Both the position numbers and the translations under genes were made by a program. The notes below the pieces were generated by a model. The model was not told the DNA's origin and ran no database searches. It saw only the letters and a program-made list of their open reading frames with translations. A DNA stretch of 51,300 nucleotides, taken from the NCBI GenBank assembly GCA_007134775.1, contig SLKC01000053.1, forward strand, positions 1 to 51,300. The letters run 5' to 3'. How positions within the stretch are numbered: position 1 is the stretch's first letter; every line of letters starts with the position of its first letter. Below are positions 9,359-18,261 of the stretch, piece by piece. Source of the stretch: Ectothiorhodospiraceae bacterium. GTDB lineage: Bacteria; Pseudomonadota; Gammaproteobacteria; XJ16; Halofilaceae.

Positions 9359-11020
9359 CTACGGCTCGAGGGCAATGACGCGGTCGGCGCTGGGCAGCGC
9401 GGCGCGTTCATGGCCGAGTAACAGCGTGGTACGCGCGGCGAGCCAGGGTTCGAGCCGGGCGTTCATCTCCCTTGCCGTCTCGCGGTCCAGTCCCGCCAAG
9501 GGCTCGTCGAGTAGCGCGATCGGGGCGTCGCGCAGGACCACTCGGGCCAGCGCCAGCCGCCGCGCCTGACCGCCGGAGAGGCGCATGCCGTTCTCCCCGA
9601 CCCAGGTGGCGAGGCCGTCGCCGAGCGAGTCGACGAAGTCGGCCAGGCAGACTCTCTCCAGGGCATCCCAGAGCGCGGCCTCTGTGGCATCGGGGCGTGC
9701 CAGGCGCAGATTGGCCGCGATGGTATCGGCGAAGATCTCGCTTCGCTGGGTCAGGTAGCCGATGCGGCCGTGGAGATCACCCAGGCGCAGGTGGGCAATG
9801 TCGACCCCGCCGAGGCGTACCTGGCCTCGCTCGGGCTCGACCAGGCGTGCACACAGATCGGCGAGTGTCGATTTGCCACAGCCTGAGCGGCCGATGACGG
9901 CGACGCGCTCCCCGGGGGCGATCACCAGCGAGAAGTCTTGCAGGGCGGCGTCGGCTGCCGCGGTGTAGCGCACGGTCACGCGTTCGATTCGCAGGTCGGT
10001 CCCACTCCGCGGGGATGTCGGCACCGCCGGTTCCTTGATGGCCGGTTCGACGTCGACCTGTTCGTTGAGGCGGCGAGCGGCGGCCCGGCTGCGACCGAGC
10101 TGGAGCAGACCGCCGGGTACCGGGGCGAGGCCCTCGGCCAGCGCGAGCACGGCGAGCGGCATCAGGGCGGCGACGGGGCCGCTGACATGGCCTTCGGCGT
10201 GGAACCACACCGCGAGCAGTAGGCTCAGGGCAACGCCGTAGTGGACGGCCAGACCCGCCAGTGCCTCACCACCTGCGGCCAGTCGGGCCGAACGTGCCTG
10301 GGTGCTCGTCTGCTTGCCCGTCTCGTCGTCGATCGCCGCGCGCTGTCGGTCCGTGACCCCGAACGCGCGCAGTTCGGCCAGACCACGGACCAGGTCCACG
10401 ATATGTATGCGGGCCCGTTCACTGTGCTGGGCGATACGCTCACCCAGCGCCGCACCGGGGGAGGCCACGGTGACGGTGATGCCGACGACGAGCACGAGTA
10501 GCAGCCCACCTGTGAGTAGCCCGGCGAGGGGGGCAAACAGGCCGAGCAGGAGGGTGACACCGAGGATGGCGAGGAGACCGACGAGCGGCGGCGCGAGACA
10601 GCGCAGGTAGAGGCTGTCGAGGGCATCGATATCGGCTGTAAGGCGGTTAAGGACCAGCGCGCCGCGGAAGCGGGCGAGCGTGGCCGGGTCAAGCGGTATT
10701 AAGCGTGCGAATACGTGGGTGCGCAGATCGGCCAGTAGGCGCAATACCACGTCGTGGTTCTGCACCCGCTCGAAGTAACGCGCCACGGTTCGCGCAAGCG
10801 CAAAAAAGCGGATCCCGGCGCCCGGCAGAAAGACCTCCAGGCGCGCTTGGGTGCCGGCGGCGAGCAGTAGCGCGACGACACCGGTGGCGGTGATGAACCA
10901 GCCGGAGAGCGCGAGCAGACCGACGCCGGCAGCGACCGTGGCAAGCATCAGCGCGCTGCCGAGGAGGATGCGGCCCCGGTAGGCAGCGAGCAGCCGCAGA
11001 TAGGGTCGCAGTTCGTTCAT
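9359..11020 (-). CDS. cydC: Heterodimeric thiol/heme ABC exporter subunit CydC
   Basis: The 553 residues comprise a six-helix transmembrane domain (1-300) and an ATPase domain. LLALSGWFITATG is the CydC family signature. Walker A is GRSGCGKST, the signature is LSGGQARRLALARVVL, and Walker B is IALLDEPLAGLD. CydDC exports cysteine/glutathione to the periplasm, or moves heme according to recent work, and is needed to assemble bd oxidase. Its start overlaps the cydD stop by 4 bp (ATGA). It is the last gene of the cyd unit. Confidence 0.94.
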   Translation of the reverse strand: MNELRPYLRLLAAYRGRILLGSALMLATVAAGVGLLALSGWFITATGVVALLLAAGTQARLEVFLPGAGIRFFALARTVARYFERVQNHDVVLRLLADLRTHVFARLIPLDPATLARFRGALVLNRLTADIDALDSLYLRCLAPPLVGLLAILGVTLLLGLFAPLAGLLTGGLLLVLVVGITVTVASPGAALGERIAQHSERARIHIVDLVRGLAELRAFGVTDRQRAAIDDETGKQTSTQARSARLAAGGEALAGLAVHYGVALSLLLAVWFHAEGHVSGPVAALMPLAVLALAEGLAPVPGGLLQLGRSRAAARRLNEQVDVEPAIKEPAVPTSPRSGTDLRIERVTVRYTAAADAALQDFSLVIAPGERVAVIGRSGCGKSTLADLCARLVEPERGQVRLGGVDIAHLRLGDLHGRIGYLTQRSEIFADTIAANLRLARPDATEAALWDALERVCLADFVDSLGDGLATWVGENGMRLSGGQARRLALARVVLRDAPIALLDEPLAGLDRETAREMNARLEPWLAARTTLLLGHERAALPSADRVIALEP

Positions 11021-12702
11021 GGCGCCGTCACCTCGACCAGGCGGCCCTGCTTGAACGTCACAATACGGTCCATCAGGGCATGAACGGCGGGGTGGTGGCT
11101 GGCGATCACGAGCGTCGCACCGGCAGCCGCGAGCGCCTGCAACGCCTCGAGCACCTGCGCTTCGGCACGAGCATCCAGGCTCGCCGTGGGCTCATCGAGC
11201 AGGAGCAGTGGTGCTTCGGCGAGGAAGGCGCGGGCGATCGCTACACGCTGCCCCTGTCCCCCGGAAAGCCCGCGCCCGCCTTCCGCAAGCGGGGTGTCGA
11301 GCCCTTCGGGCAGTGGGTCGCTGAACGCGGTGACGCGGGCGCGCTCCGCGGCCGCACGGATCTCCTCGCGACTGGCGCTGGGACGGGCGAGGGCAATGTT
11401 GCTGGCAATGGTGCCGGCCACGAGGAAGGGGCGCTGGCCGACCCAGGCGACGGGCGCGGCCTCCCCGGGCTCGCGGCCGTCGATGTCGATCCGTCCCCGT
11501 GTGGGCGCGATCAATCCGGCCAGGAGCTGCAGCAGGGTCGACTTGCCGCAGCCGGAGGGCCCCGTCAGGGCGACGCATTCGCCCGGCTCGACGGCGAGGA
11601 AAGCCTGGTCGAGGATGCGGGAACGTCCGGGGTGAGCGAAATCGACGTCATCGATCATCACCCGGGCCGCGCCCCCGACCGCGGTTGCCGGCTGAGCCGG
11701 CGCGCTCGGGCCGTCGCCGTCGAGTAGCTCGCGCAAACCTTCGGTTGCCCCCAGGGCAGCGGCGCGGTCGTGGTAATGCTGGGCGAGCGTGCGCAGCGGC
11801 TGGAAAAACTCCGGTGCCAGCAATAGCACGAAGAGTCCGGAGAAAAGAGTGAGTTCGTCGGCGTTGCCGAACTCGATATAGCCGAGCAGGCCGAAGCCGA
11901 CATAGATCGCGACTGTCGCGATGGCGACTGCGGCGAAGAACTCGAGGACCGCCGAAGAGAGGAATGCGACCCGCAGCGTCCGCATATTGCGCCAGCGGTA
12001 CTCTTCCGCGACTTCTGCGACCGCACGCACAGCATCCTCGCCACGGCCAAAGAGGCGCAACGTCGACATGCCGCGAACCCGATCGAGGAAGTGGCAGGCC
12101 AGACGGGTGACCGTCTCGAACTGCTGGCGGTTGAGGTGTTCCGCGCCCATGCCGACGAGGGCCATGAACAAGGGGATCAACGGTGCGGCCAGCAGTAGCA
12201 GCAGGGCGACGATCCAGTCCTGGGTTACGGCGACGGCAAGGATGGCCAGCGGCACACCGACCGCCACGATCTTTTGGGGGAGATAGCGGGCGAAGTAGCC
12301 ATCGACGGCGTCGACCTGCTCCAGCGCCTGGCTGGCGATGCCCGCGCTGTGGGCGTTGGCGAGGCGAACCGGGCCGATCGCCGCGATCCGGTCGAGTACT
12401 TCCGCCCGCAGGTCCTGGCGGATCGCCGCCGCGGCGGCGATTCCCGCCGCCTGTTGGGCCCACTGACCCGCGGCGCGCGCGGTAACGACGGCGACGAGCA
12501 GGGCGAACAGCGGGCCGAGTTCACCGATGCCGAGGCCTTCAGCGACGGCGCCGTGGATGATGGCGGCGATGAGGCCGGCCTGGGTGATGATCAGTCCGCC
12601 CGTGATCAGGCCCGCACCTGCGGCGAGCGTGAGGCGCACACGCTCACGCCGCGCGAAGCGAGCGAGCCACTGGCTGTGCTGGGTTGCGTTGCGGGTACTC
12701 AT
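11017..12702 (-). CDS. cydD: Heterodimeric thiol/heme ABC exporter subunit CydD
   Basis: This 561-residue partner of CydC has transmembrane helices over the first 300 residues (LITGGLIITQAGLIAAII). The ATPase domain has Walker A GPSGCGKST, signature LSGGQGQRVAIARAFL and Walker B LLLLDEPTASLD. It supports maturation of the quinol oxidase encoded upstream. Start and stop overlap both neighbours by 4 bp (ATGA), so cydX-like gene, cydD and cydC are tightly coupled. Confidence 0.94.
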   Translation of the reverse strand: MSTRNATQHSQWLARFARRERVRLTLAAGAGLITGGLIITQAGLIAAIIHGAVAEGLGIGELGPLFALLVAVVTARAAGQWAQQAAGIAAAAAIRQDLRAEVLDRIAAIGPVRLANAHSAGIASQALEQVDAVDGYFARYLPQKIVAVGVPLAILAVAVTQDWIVALLLLLAAPLIPLFMALVGMGAEHLNRQQFETVTRLACHFLDRVRGMSTLRLFGRGEDAVRAVAEVAEEYRWRNMRTLRVAFLSSAVLEFFAAVAIATVAIYVGFGLLGYIEFGNADELTLFSGLFVLLLAPEFFQPLRTLAQHYHDRAAALGATEGLRELLDGDGPSAPAQPATAVGGAARVMIDDVDFAHPGRSRILDQAFLAVEPGECVALTGPSGCGKSTLLQLLAGLIAPTRGRIDIDGREPGEAAPVAWVGQRPFLVAGTIASNIALARPSASREEIRAAAERARVTAFSDPLPEGLDTPLAEGGRGLSGGQGQRVAIARAFLAEAPLLLLDEPTASLDARAEAQVLEALQALAAAGATLVIASHHPAVHALMDRIVTFKQGRLVEVTAP

Positions 12703-13217
12703 CCGCCGTGCACGATCCGGTCTGCGCGGAGTTCGATGTAGCGGCGGCGCTGGCGCTCGGTCATGTCACCGACCTCATCCGTCGCCTGCTGCCAGAGATC
12801 CTCATCGAATCGGCCCGCGGCCAACTCCCTTTCGACTCGTGCCGTGGCAGTCCGTAGTCGCTGGCGGCGGCGCGCCTCAATGGCGTCGCGCTCGACGCCT
12901 TCGCCTTCCGGGTCGAAGCCCGGGCGGGTGACAAACAGCCGCGCGAACAGGGGCAAACGGCCAAGGAGCCAGGCGACGGCGCCGCCGGTCGCCCCCAGGA
13001 GGGCGCCGTACACGAGCATCACCGCGAACGAGGCCAGCAGGGGTGGGGGCAGTGGACTCTCGCCGTCGATGAGTCCAGCGATCGCGAGTAGCAGTAGTAG
13101 ACCGGCCGCCCCGAGGGCAGCGCCGAGTGCCAGGTGGCGGCTGAACGCCGCATGTCGCGGCAGCACGAAGGCGACGATTACCCCGGCCGCAAAGGCCACG
13201 GTGATCAGCGCGAACAT
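12699..13217 (-). CDS. Hypothetical membrane protein inside the cyd operon
   Basis: I do not recognise this 172-residue protein. Three hydrophobic segments (about 1-22, 28-50 and 60-85) are followed by a charged, helical C-terminal half of about 80 residues rich in Arg and Glu (RRRQRLRTATARVERELAAG). It sits 94 bp after cydB and is 4-bp coupled to cydD, with AGGGG 5 nt before the ATG. It is not CydX or YbgE by size or motif. A role in oxidase assembly or in tuning CydDC is suggested by position only. Confidence 0.75.
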   Translation of the reverse strand: MFALITVAFAAGVIVAFVLPRHAAFSRHLALGAALGAAGLLLLLAIAGLIDGESPLPPPLLASFAVMLVYGALLGATGGAVAWLLGRLPLFARLFVTRPGFDPEGEGVERDAIEARRRQRLRTATARVERELAAGRFDEDLWQQATDEVGDMTERQRRRYIELRADRIVHGG

Positions 13218-13260
13218 GGCGGCCCCTGTATGCCTGTCACCGTGGTCTGCCCTTCAGTTC

Positions 13261-13298
13261 GGCGGGGAGGACCGACCGGTAGGCCGGCCCGCCCCGCC
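13261..13298 (-). terminator. Hairpin between cydB and the membrane-protein gene
   Basis: GGCGGGG and CCCCGCC arms (7 bp) enclose a second small inverted repeat (CCGG/CCGG). No T-tract follows on the minus strand. It could be an mRNA processing or stabilising element that sets cydAB above cydDC expression. It is a weak call. Confidence 0.3.
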
Positions 13299-13311
13299 AA
13301 CGCAACGTTCG

Positions 13312-14313
13312 TCAGTGATACCCCGCATCCGAACGCACCTTGCCGCGGAACACCCAGTACGTCCAGGCGGTATAGGCCAGGACGATCGGGGTGATGAACA
13401 GCACGCCGATCAGGAGAAAGAGCTGCGAACCGGGATCGGAGGCGGCATCCCAGTAGGTGTGGTCGGGGGGGACGATGTAGGGCCACTTGCTCACCAGCAA
13501 GCCCAGATACGCGCAGATGAAGATGCCCATCGTGGCCACGAAGGGCAGGATCTCCTCGCGCTTCTGTACGGCCCGGTAGAGTATCCACGCCAGGAGCAGG
13601 GCGCCGCCGGGCAGGACCCACAGGACATGGAACTGGCCGAACCAGCGCTCGGCGACGAAGGGATCGACCAGGGGCGTCCAGATGCTGATGATGAGGAAGA
13701 CTGCAATCACCGCGCCGAGCAGCCACGGCGTGATGCGGTAGGCCCACTCCTGGGTCTGACCTTCGGTCTTCATGATCGTCCAGGTCGCACCGAGCAGCGC
13801 GTAGCCGGCGACCAGGCCGAGGCCGGTGATCACCGTGAACGGTGTCAGCCAGTCCAGCGGGCCACCGACATAGACGAACCCTTCGGTCTCGAAACCCTGG
13901 ATGTAGGTGCCGACGACGGCGCCTTGGGCGAAAGAGGCAACGGTCGAGCCGCCGAAGAAGGCCCAGTTCCACAGGTAGCGCGAGCGGTTCGCCTTGAAGC
14001 GGAACTCGAAGGCGATGCCGCGGAAGATGAGACCGGCGAGCATCAGGAACACGCCGATGTACAGGGCCGGCAGGAAGACCGAGTAGACCAATGGGAACGC
14101 GGCCAGCAGGCCGGCTCCGCCAAGGATCAACCAGGTCTCGTTGCCGTCCCACACCGGAGCCACCGAATTCATCATCGAATTGCGGCACTCCTCGCTCGGC
14201 GCGACGGGGAAGAGAATGCCCACGCCGAGGTCGAAGCCATCCATGAGGATGTACATGATCACGCCGAAGCCGATGATAACCAGCCAGATAAGGGTCAGAT
14301 CAATCAGTTCCAT
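13312..14313 (-). CDS. cydB: Cytochrome bd-type quinol oxidase subunit II (CioB-like)
   Basis: This 333-residue integral membrane protein has about eight helices. The N-terminal MYILMDGFDLGVGIL motif is diagnostic for CydB/CioB. The length is nearer to the cyanide-insensitive CioB (about 335) than to E. coli CydB (378). It forms the structural and oxygen-access half of the quinol:O2 oxidoreductase with CydA, encoded 6 bp upstream. I see no cydX-sized reading frame with an SD directly behind it. Confidence 0.95.
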   Translation of the reverse strand: MELIDLTLIWLVIIGFGVIMYILMDGFDLGVGILFPVAPSEECRNSMMNSVAPVWDGNETWLILGGAGLLAAFPLVYSVFLPALYIGVFLMLAGLIFRGIAFEFRFKANRSRYLWNWAFFGGSTVASFAQGAVVGTYIQGFETEGFVYVGGPLDWLTPFTVITGLGLVAGYALLGATWTIMKTEGQTQEWAYRITPWLLGAVIAVFLIISIWTPLVDPFVAERWFGQFHVLWVLPGGALLLAWILYRAVQKREEILPFVATMGIFICAYLGLLVSKWPYIVPPDHTYWDAASDPGSQLFLLIGVLFITPIVLAYTAWTYWVFRGKVRSDAGYH

Positions 14314-14319
14314 GGTTTG

Positions 14320-15732
14320 TTACCTCGCCGTCGACGGATTGAGGTCGTCTTCGAGCGGCACGTCCGCCGCGGAGAAGGGGCGCTTGGCCCGATGGTGCTC
14401 GGGATGCTCGGTCACGGTGACCTCCTCCATGCCCTTGCGCACGATCCGCACCAGGTAATATAGGCCGGCGAGGAACACGACGCTGTAGACAAGGATGAAA
14501 CCGATCAGCGTGAACAGCGCCATGCCACCCGTCAGCGCCGGCGTCAGCCCTTCCTCCAGGGTCATCTGCTGGTAGACCAGCCACGGGGCGCGCCCGATCT
14601 CGGTAACGAACCAACCGGCGAGCACGGCAACGAACGGCGCCGGGATCATCCAGACCAGTCCCTTCTTGAAGGCCGATGAGCTATAGAGTCGACCACGGAA
14701 ACGCAGCCAGGCGCCCCACAGGGCGAAGCCGATCATCACCAGCCCGATTGCGACCATGATCCGGAAGGACCAGAAGGTCGGTCCGACCGGTGGGCGCTCC
14801 TCGGCGCTGACATCGGTCAGCCCCGGAACGACGCCGTCGGCGTCGTGCTTGAGGATGACGCTCGCCAGTGCCGGAATGCCGACCTCGAAGTGATTGGTCT
14901 CGTTGGCTGAGTCGGGGATCGCGAACAGGATCAGTGGCGCGCGTGACTGGGACTCCCAGTGGCCCTCCATGGCTGCCACCTTCGTCGGCTGCTCCTCCAG
15001 GGTGTTGAGGCCGTGGAGGTCGCCGACCACGAGCTGCAACGGTGCGGCGATCAGGATCAACCACATGCACATCGACAGGGCCTTGCGGTTGGCTTCGATC
15101 TCGCGATTGCGCAGCAGGTACCAGGCGCTGACACCGGCCACGACGAAGCCGCCGGTCAGGAACGAGGCCAGTGCCATGTGCGAGAAGCGGTAGGGGAACG
15201 AGCTGCTGAAGATCGCCTCGGTCCACGACGTCATGTGGAAGATGCCGTCGCGCAGTTCGACCCCGGCCGGCGTTTGCATCCACGAGTTGGCCGAAAGGAT
15301 CCAGAAAGAGGAGATGAAGGTACCGACCGCCACCATGATGGCCGCGAACAAGTGGACCCCGCGCGGGACCTTGTCACGGCCAAACAGGAGCACGCCGAGG
15401 AAGGTCGCCTCGAGGAAGAACGCCGTGACGACCTCGTAGCTGAGGATCGGCCCCATGAAGTTGGCCGTGGCGTAGGAGAAATTGCTCCAGTTGGTGCCGA
15501 ACTGGAACGCCATGACGATACCGGACACCACGCCCATGCCGAAGACGACGGCAAAGACCTTGGTCCAGAATTTCGAGAGCTGTTCCCACAAGGGGTTGCG
15601 GGTCCGGAACAGCAGGCCCTCCAGAACCGCGATGTAGGCAGCCAGTCCGATCGTGAACACGGGGAATATCGCGTGGAACGAGACCACGAACGCGAACTGG
15701 ATGCGTGACAGAAGCAGCGGATCGAGTTCCAT
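14320..15732 (-). CDS. cydA: Cytochrome bd-type quinol oxidase subunit I (CioA-like, short Q-loop)
   Basis: The 470-residue subunit binds hemes b558, b595 and d. His20 in SFHAIFP and the His in YRFSHMALASFLTGG are the expected heme ligands. The Q-loop ends in GWFVTEIGRAPW and is short, as in CioA, which points to a cyanide-insensitive type oxidase. It oxidises quinol and reduces O2 with high affinity at the inner membrane. ATG 15732 has AGGTGA 4 nt upstream. A class II FNR/ANR promoter lies about 100 bp upstream (15833-15873), and the unit continues through cydB and cydDC. Confidence 0.96.
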   Translation of the reverse strand: MELDPLLLSRIQFAFVVSFHAIFPVFTIGLAAYIAVLEGLLFRTRNPLWEQLSKFWTKVFAVVFGMGVVSGIVMAFQFGTNWSNFSYATANFMGPILSYEVVTAFFLEATFLGVLLFGRDKVPRGVHLFAAIMVAVGTFISSFWILSANSWMQTPAGVELRDGIFHMTSWTEAIFSSSFPYRFSHMALASFLTGGFVVAGVSAWYLLRNREIEANRKALSMCMWLILIAAPLQLVVGDLHGLNTLEEQPTKVAAMEGHWESQSRAPLILFAIPDSANETNHFEVGIPALASVILKHDADGVVPGLTDVSAEERPPVGPTFWSFRIMVAIGLVMIGFALWGAWLRFRGRLYSSSAFKKGLVWMIPAPFVAVLAGWFVTEIGRAPWLVYQQMTLEEGLTPALTGGMALFTLIGFILVYSVVFLAGLYYLVRIVRKGMEEVTVTEHPEHHRAKRPFSAADVPLEDDLNPSTAR

Positions 15733-16052
15733 CAGATCACCTGTAGCATTGGATTGGGAACGGGTTGTAACCGATTACGGGATTGCAAGTCGCTTGCGGT
15801 GCCACAGATTCGGCTGTACCGCAGGCGCCAGAATGATATCGCGAATTTGGAGCCAGTCCTTGATGTTGATCAAGTGATTCGATCACGATGCGACTCCGGA
15901 ACCACCCATGAATCCTTCGTACGGGGCGACGAGACGGGTTCGGACTTGTGCCTCCTGAAAACCAGGCCATTGGCAAGGCGGGCCTCCCTGTCGTTGTCCG
16001 GTGCTCGATTGGCCGCCGCGAGGCTGTCCCGATCCTCGGGCAGAGCGGCCAT
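15733..16052 (-). other. Gene-free stretch upstream of cydA
   Basis: This 320-bp stretch separates the PII-like gene stop from the cydA start. The cydA-proximal half holds the FNR-type promoter and an untranslated leader of roughly 90 nt. In the distal half (15880-16052) I see no gene, no strong hairpin with a T-tract and no repeat. Confidence 0.6.
15833..15873 (-). promoter_or_regulatory. FNR/ANR box with spaced -10 upstream of cydA
   Basis: TTGATGTTGATCAA at 15860-15873 is a perfect FNR/ANR palindrome (TTGAT-N4-ATCAA). On the minus strand TATCAT (15838 down to 15833) begins 28 bases beyond the palindrome centre. A start near 15826 therefore puts the box at about -41, the standard class II activation position. 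There is no good -35. This predicts induction of the oxidase operon at low oxygen by an Fe-S FNR-type activator. Confidence 0.75.
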
Positions 16053-16445
16053 CTATTGCTCTGGTGATTCGCGGGATCCGCCACGCGTAGCAGCACTCAC
16101 AATCGCCTGGATGTGCTCGCTCAACCCCCGCGTCTGCCCCACGTCGAGCTCGAGGGCGATGCCGGTCTCGGGGCGGGCATCGAGTTCGCCGGCCGCGGCC
16201 ATGGCCTCGAGAACGGCGCTGGAGTGCTTGTCGTCTACCAGCACGAGAATGACCGTGCGCATGCCCAGCAGCTCCATGCCGAAGAACGTCAAGTGGCGCT
16301 CGAGGCCCTGGCCCTGGGCGTTGTCTATGATGGTCGCGCCGGTCGCGCCAGCGTTGCGCGCGGCATCGAGGACGGCCTCGGCGCGATTGCAGTCGACGAA
16401 GGCAAGCAGGAGCTTGAAATCCATGGTTGGCTTGCGACTCGACAT
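16053..16445 (-). CDS. PII-superfamily (GlnB-like) small protein
   Basis: This 130-residue protein starts its core with DFKLLLAFVDCNRAEAVLDAARNAGATGATIIDNAQGQG, matching the beta-alpha-beta and T-loop entry of PII proteins. A second GIALELDVGQTRGLSEHI segment follows, and a disordered C-terminal tail ends it. The T-loop Tyr51 of GlnB is not evident, so classical uridylylation is unlikely. Canonical PII proteins sense ATP/ADP and 2-oxoglutarate; the ligand here is unknown. Start is ATG 16445 without a clear SD; ATG 16424 (MDFKLL) is an alternative. Confidence 0.7.
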   Translation of the reverse strand: MSSRKPTMDFKLLLAFVDCNRAEAVLDAARNAGATGATIIDNAQGQGLERHLTFFGMELLGMRTVILVLVDDKHSSAVLEAMAAAGELDARPETGIALELDVGQTRGLSEHIQAIVSAATRGGSRESPEQ

Positions 16446-16620
16446 CAATGGAACCGAATTGCGTTTGGGCGGCTGCGATTCCCACGATTATGGCAGAGAT
16501 CGGTAGTGTGTGTATTGGGCGGGGTGGTCGGGGCCCGTGTTTTACGTGCTTTCACCGATGCCATCCAGCACTGCGGGCGGGCACACTCTCCGCATTGATT
16601 CTCTGCAGCGAAGGAAGGGT

Positions 16621-18261
16621 ATGGGCGCGACCGCGATGAATCGGGGGGCCGAAGCGCAATGGGGCCGCTGGCTCATTGGCCAGTGCGTCACGGCGCTGCT
16701 GCTGGCGGTGATCGGCGTCGCGGCACTCAACTTCACCCTGGGTGAGCCCGCGGTGCCCCTGTTCTGGCCGGCCTCAGGGGTGGCGCTCGCGATGACCTTC
16801 CGCCTCGGCGATATAACGGCCGGCGTGGTCTTCGTGGTCGTCGCACTGCTCCATCTCGGGTTTGGTGCCGGGCCTAGCGAGGCCGTCCTGCTCGGTGGCG
16901 CCACGGCGGCGGCCGGCGTCATCGGGGCACGACTGCTGCGCCACTTCGGTTTCGATCGCCGCTTCGGCCGTCTCCGGGACGTCGGGCTGTTCGTCGTGAT
17001 CGGAGCGGGTGTCAGCTCCTCGGTCGGGGCGCTGGGCGGCACCCTTGGGATGGTCGGTATTGCGGAGAGTTTCCCCGAGATCCTCGGGATCTGCTGGGCA
17101 GCGGACTCGATCGGGCTGCTGCTGATCGGCCCCTTCCTCCTGGCCGTTGATGTCGACCGGATTCTGCCGCGCCGCGCGCCCTGGAGCCACTCGCTGTGGA
17201 TCGCGGGCGGGGCGTTGCTGGTACTGTTGATCTACGGTAGCGGCATGCCCGGGGCCATTGCCTTGCCGCTGTCGTATATCGTCTTCCCGTACGCGATGCT
17301 CGTGGCGCTGCGCTGCTCGCCCGCTGTCACCATGATGACGGTCGTGGCCATGGCCGCAATCGCACTGAGTTGTACCGCGGCGGAGAAGGGTCCCTTCGCG
17401 CAGGCTGGCATGCCGCTCGACGTGTTCTCGCTGCACGCCCATCTGGCGATGCTTGCCTTGACAGCGCTGATGCTCGCGAGCATGCGAGCCGAACGCGATG
17501 CCGCCGAGACCCGGGCCCGCGAGCACCTCGCCGCACTCGCCCGCGCCGGGCGCCTGGATGCGATGTCGATGATGGCGGCGGGCATCGCGCATCAGATCAA
17601 TCAGCCGCTGTGCGCGGTCAGCAGCTATGCCCAGGGCGCCCGGCGCCTGCTGCGTGAGGGGCATTCAACGGCGGAGCTGGATCGTGCGCTCGAGCGCATT
17701 GTCGCGGGCAATGAGAAGGCGTCGGATATTGTGCGGCGAATCCGGACCTTCCTGCGTTCGGGGGAGGGTGAACGAGCGACCGAGGACGCGCGTGAACTCA
17801 TCCGCGACAGTGTTCAGCTGATCCGACCGGAGTATGGGGATCACGGCGTTCGACTGGAGACGGACTGCAACGACACGGCGCTGCCGGTAGAGGTCGATGC
17901 GGTGGCGCTGCGGCAGGTCCTGGTCAACCTGCTGCAGAACGCGCTCGAGTGGGTGCTGGTGCCCGGTGCACGAGCACGTGGGCCGGTGCGTATCCGCGGG
18001 CGCAGGGTGACCAATCCGGACTGTGTGGAGATCCTGATCGAGGACACCGGCCCGGGATTGCCGGAGGGCGATCGTGAGCGGCTGTTTGAGCCGCTGGTGA
18101 CGAGGCGTGCCGATGGTACCGGTCTCGGACTGGCCATCGCGCGCTCGCTGGTGGAGGCGCATGACGGCACACTGACCGCCGAGGATGCGCCGGGTGGCGG
18201 TGCGCTGATGCGGATTCGGTTGCCGGCGGCCGCGTATACGCACGGGAGGCAAGCAGCATGA
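16621..18261 (+). CDS. MASE1-domain sensor histidine kinase
   Basis: This is a 546-residue kinase. The N-terminal half is a MASE1-type membrane sensor of about eight helices, with the family sequence PLFWPASGVALAMTFRLGD. The kinase core follows: H-box AAGIAHQINQPLCAV with phospho-acceptor His324, N-box VNLLQNALEW, G1 EDTGPGLP and G2 GTGLGLAIA. The H-box is of the FixL/DctB class (HQINQPL). No PAS domain is visible. ATG 16621 follows AAGGAAGGGT. The stop overlaps the response regulator start by 4 bp, so the two form a cognate pair. The signal is unknown. Confidence 0.92.
   Translation: MGATAMNRGAEAQWGRWLIGQCVTALLLAVIGVAALNFTLGEPAVPLFWPASGVALAMTFRLGDITAGVVFVVVALLHLGFGAGPSEAVLLGGATAAAGVIGARLLRHFGFDRRFGRLRDVGLFVVIGAGVSSSVGALGGTLGMVGIAESFPEILGICWAADSIGLLLIGPFLLAVDVDRILPRRAPWSHSLWIAGGALLVLLIYGSGMPGAIALPLSYIVFPYAMLVALRCSPAVTMMTVVAMAAIALSCTAAEKGPFAQAGMPLDVFSLHAHLAMLALTALMLASMRAERDAAETRAREHLAALARAGRLDAMSMMAAGIAHQINQPLCAVSSYAQGARRLLREGHSTAELDRALERIVAGNEKASDIVRRIRTFLRSGEGERATEDARELIRDSVQLIRPEYGDHGVRLETDCNDTALPVEVDAVALRQVLVNLLQNALEWVLVPGARARGPVRIRGRRVTNPDCVEILIEDTGPGLPEGDRERLFEPLVTRRADGTGLGLAIARSLVEAHDGTLTAEDAPGGGALMRIRLPAAAYTHGRQAA

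Noticed and set aside
13218-13311. cydX-like small gene after cydB
   Set aside because: No in-frame start with SD and no CydX-like hydrophobic peptide is present.
12763-14463. 566-codon plus-strand open frame over cydB and its neighbour
   Set aside because: It is antisense to clear membrane genes; its product is low-complexity, rich in Arg, Gly and His, with no domain.
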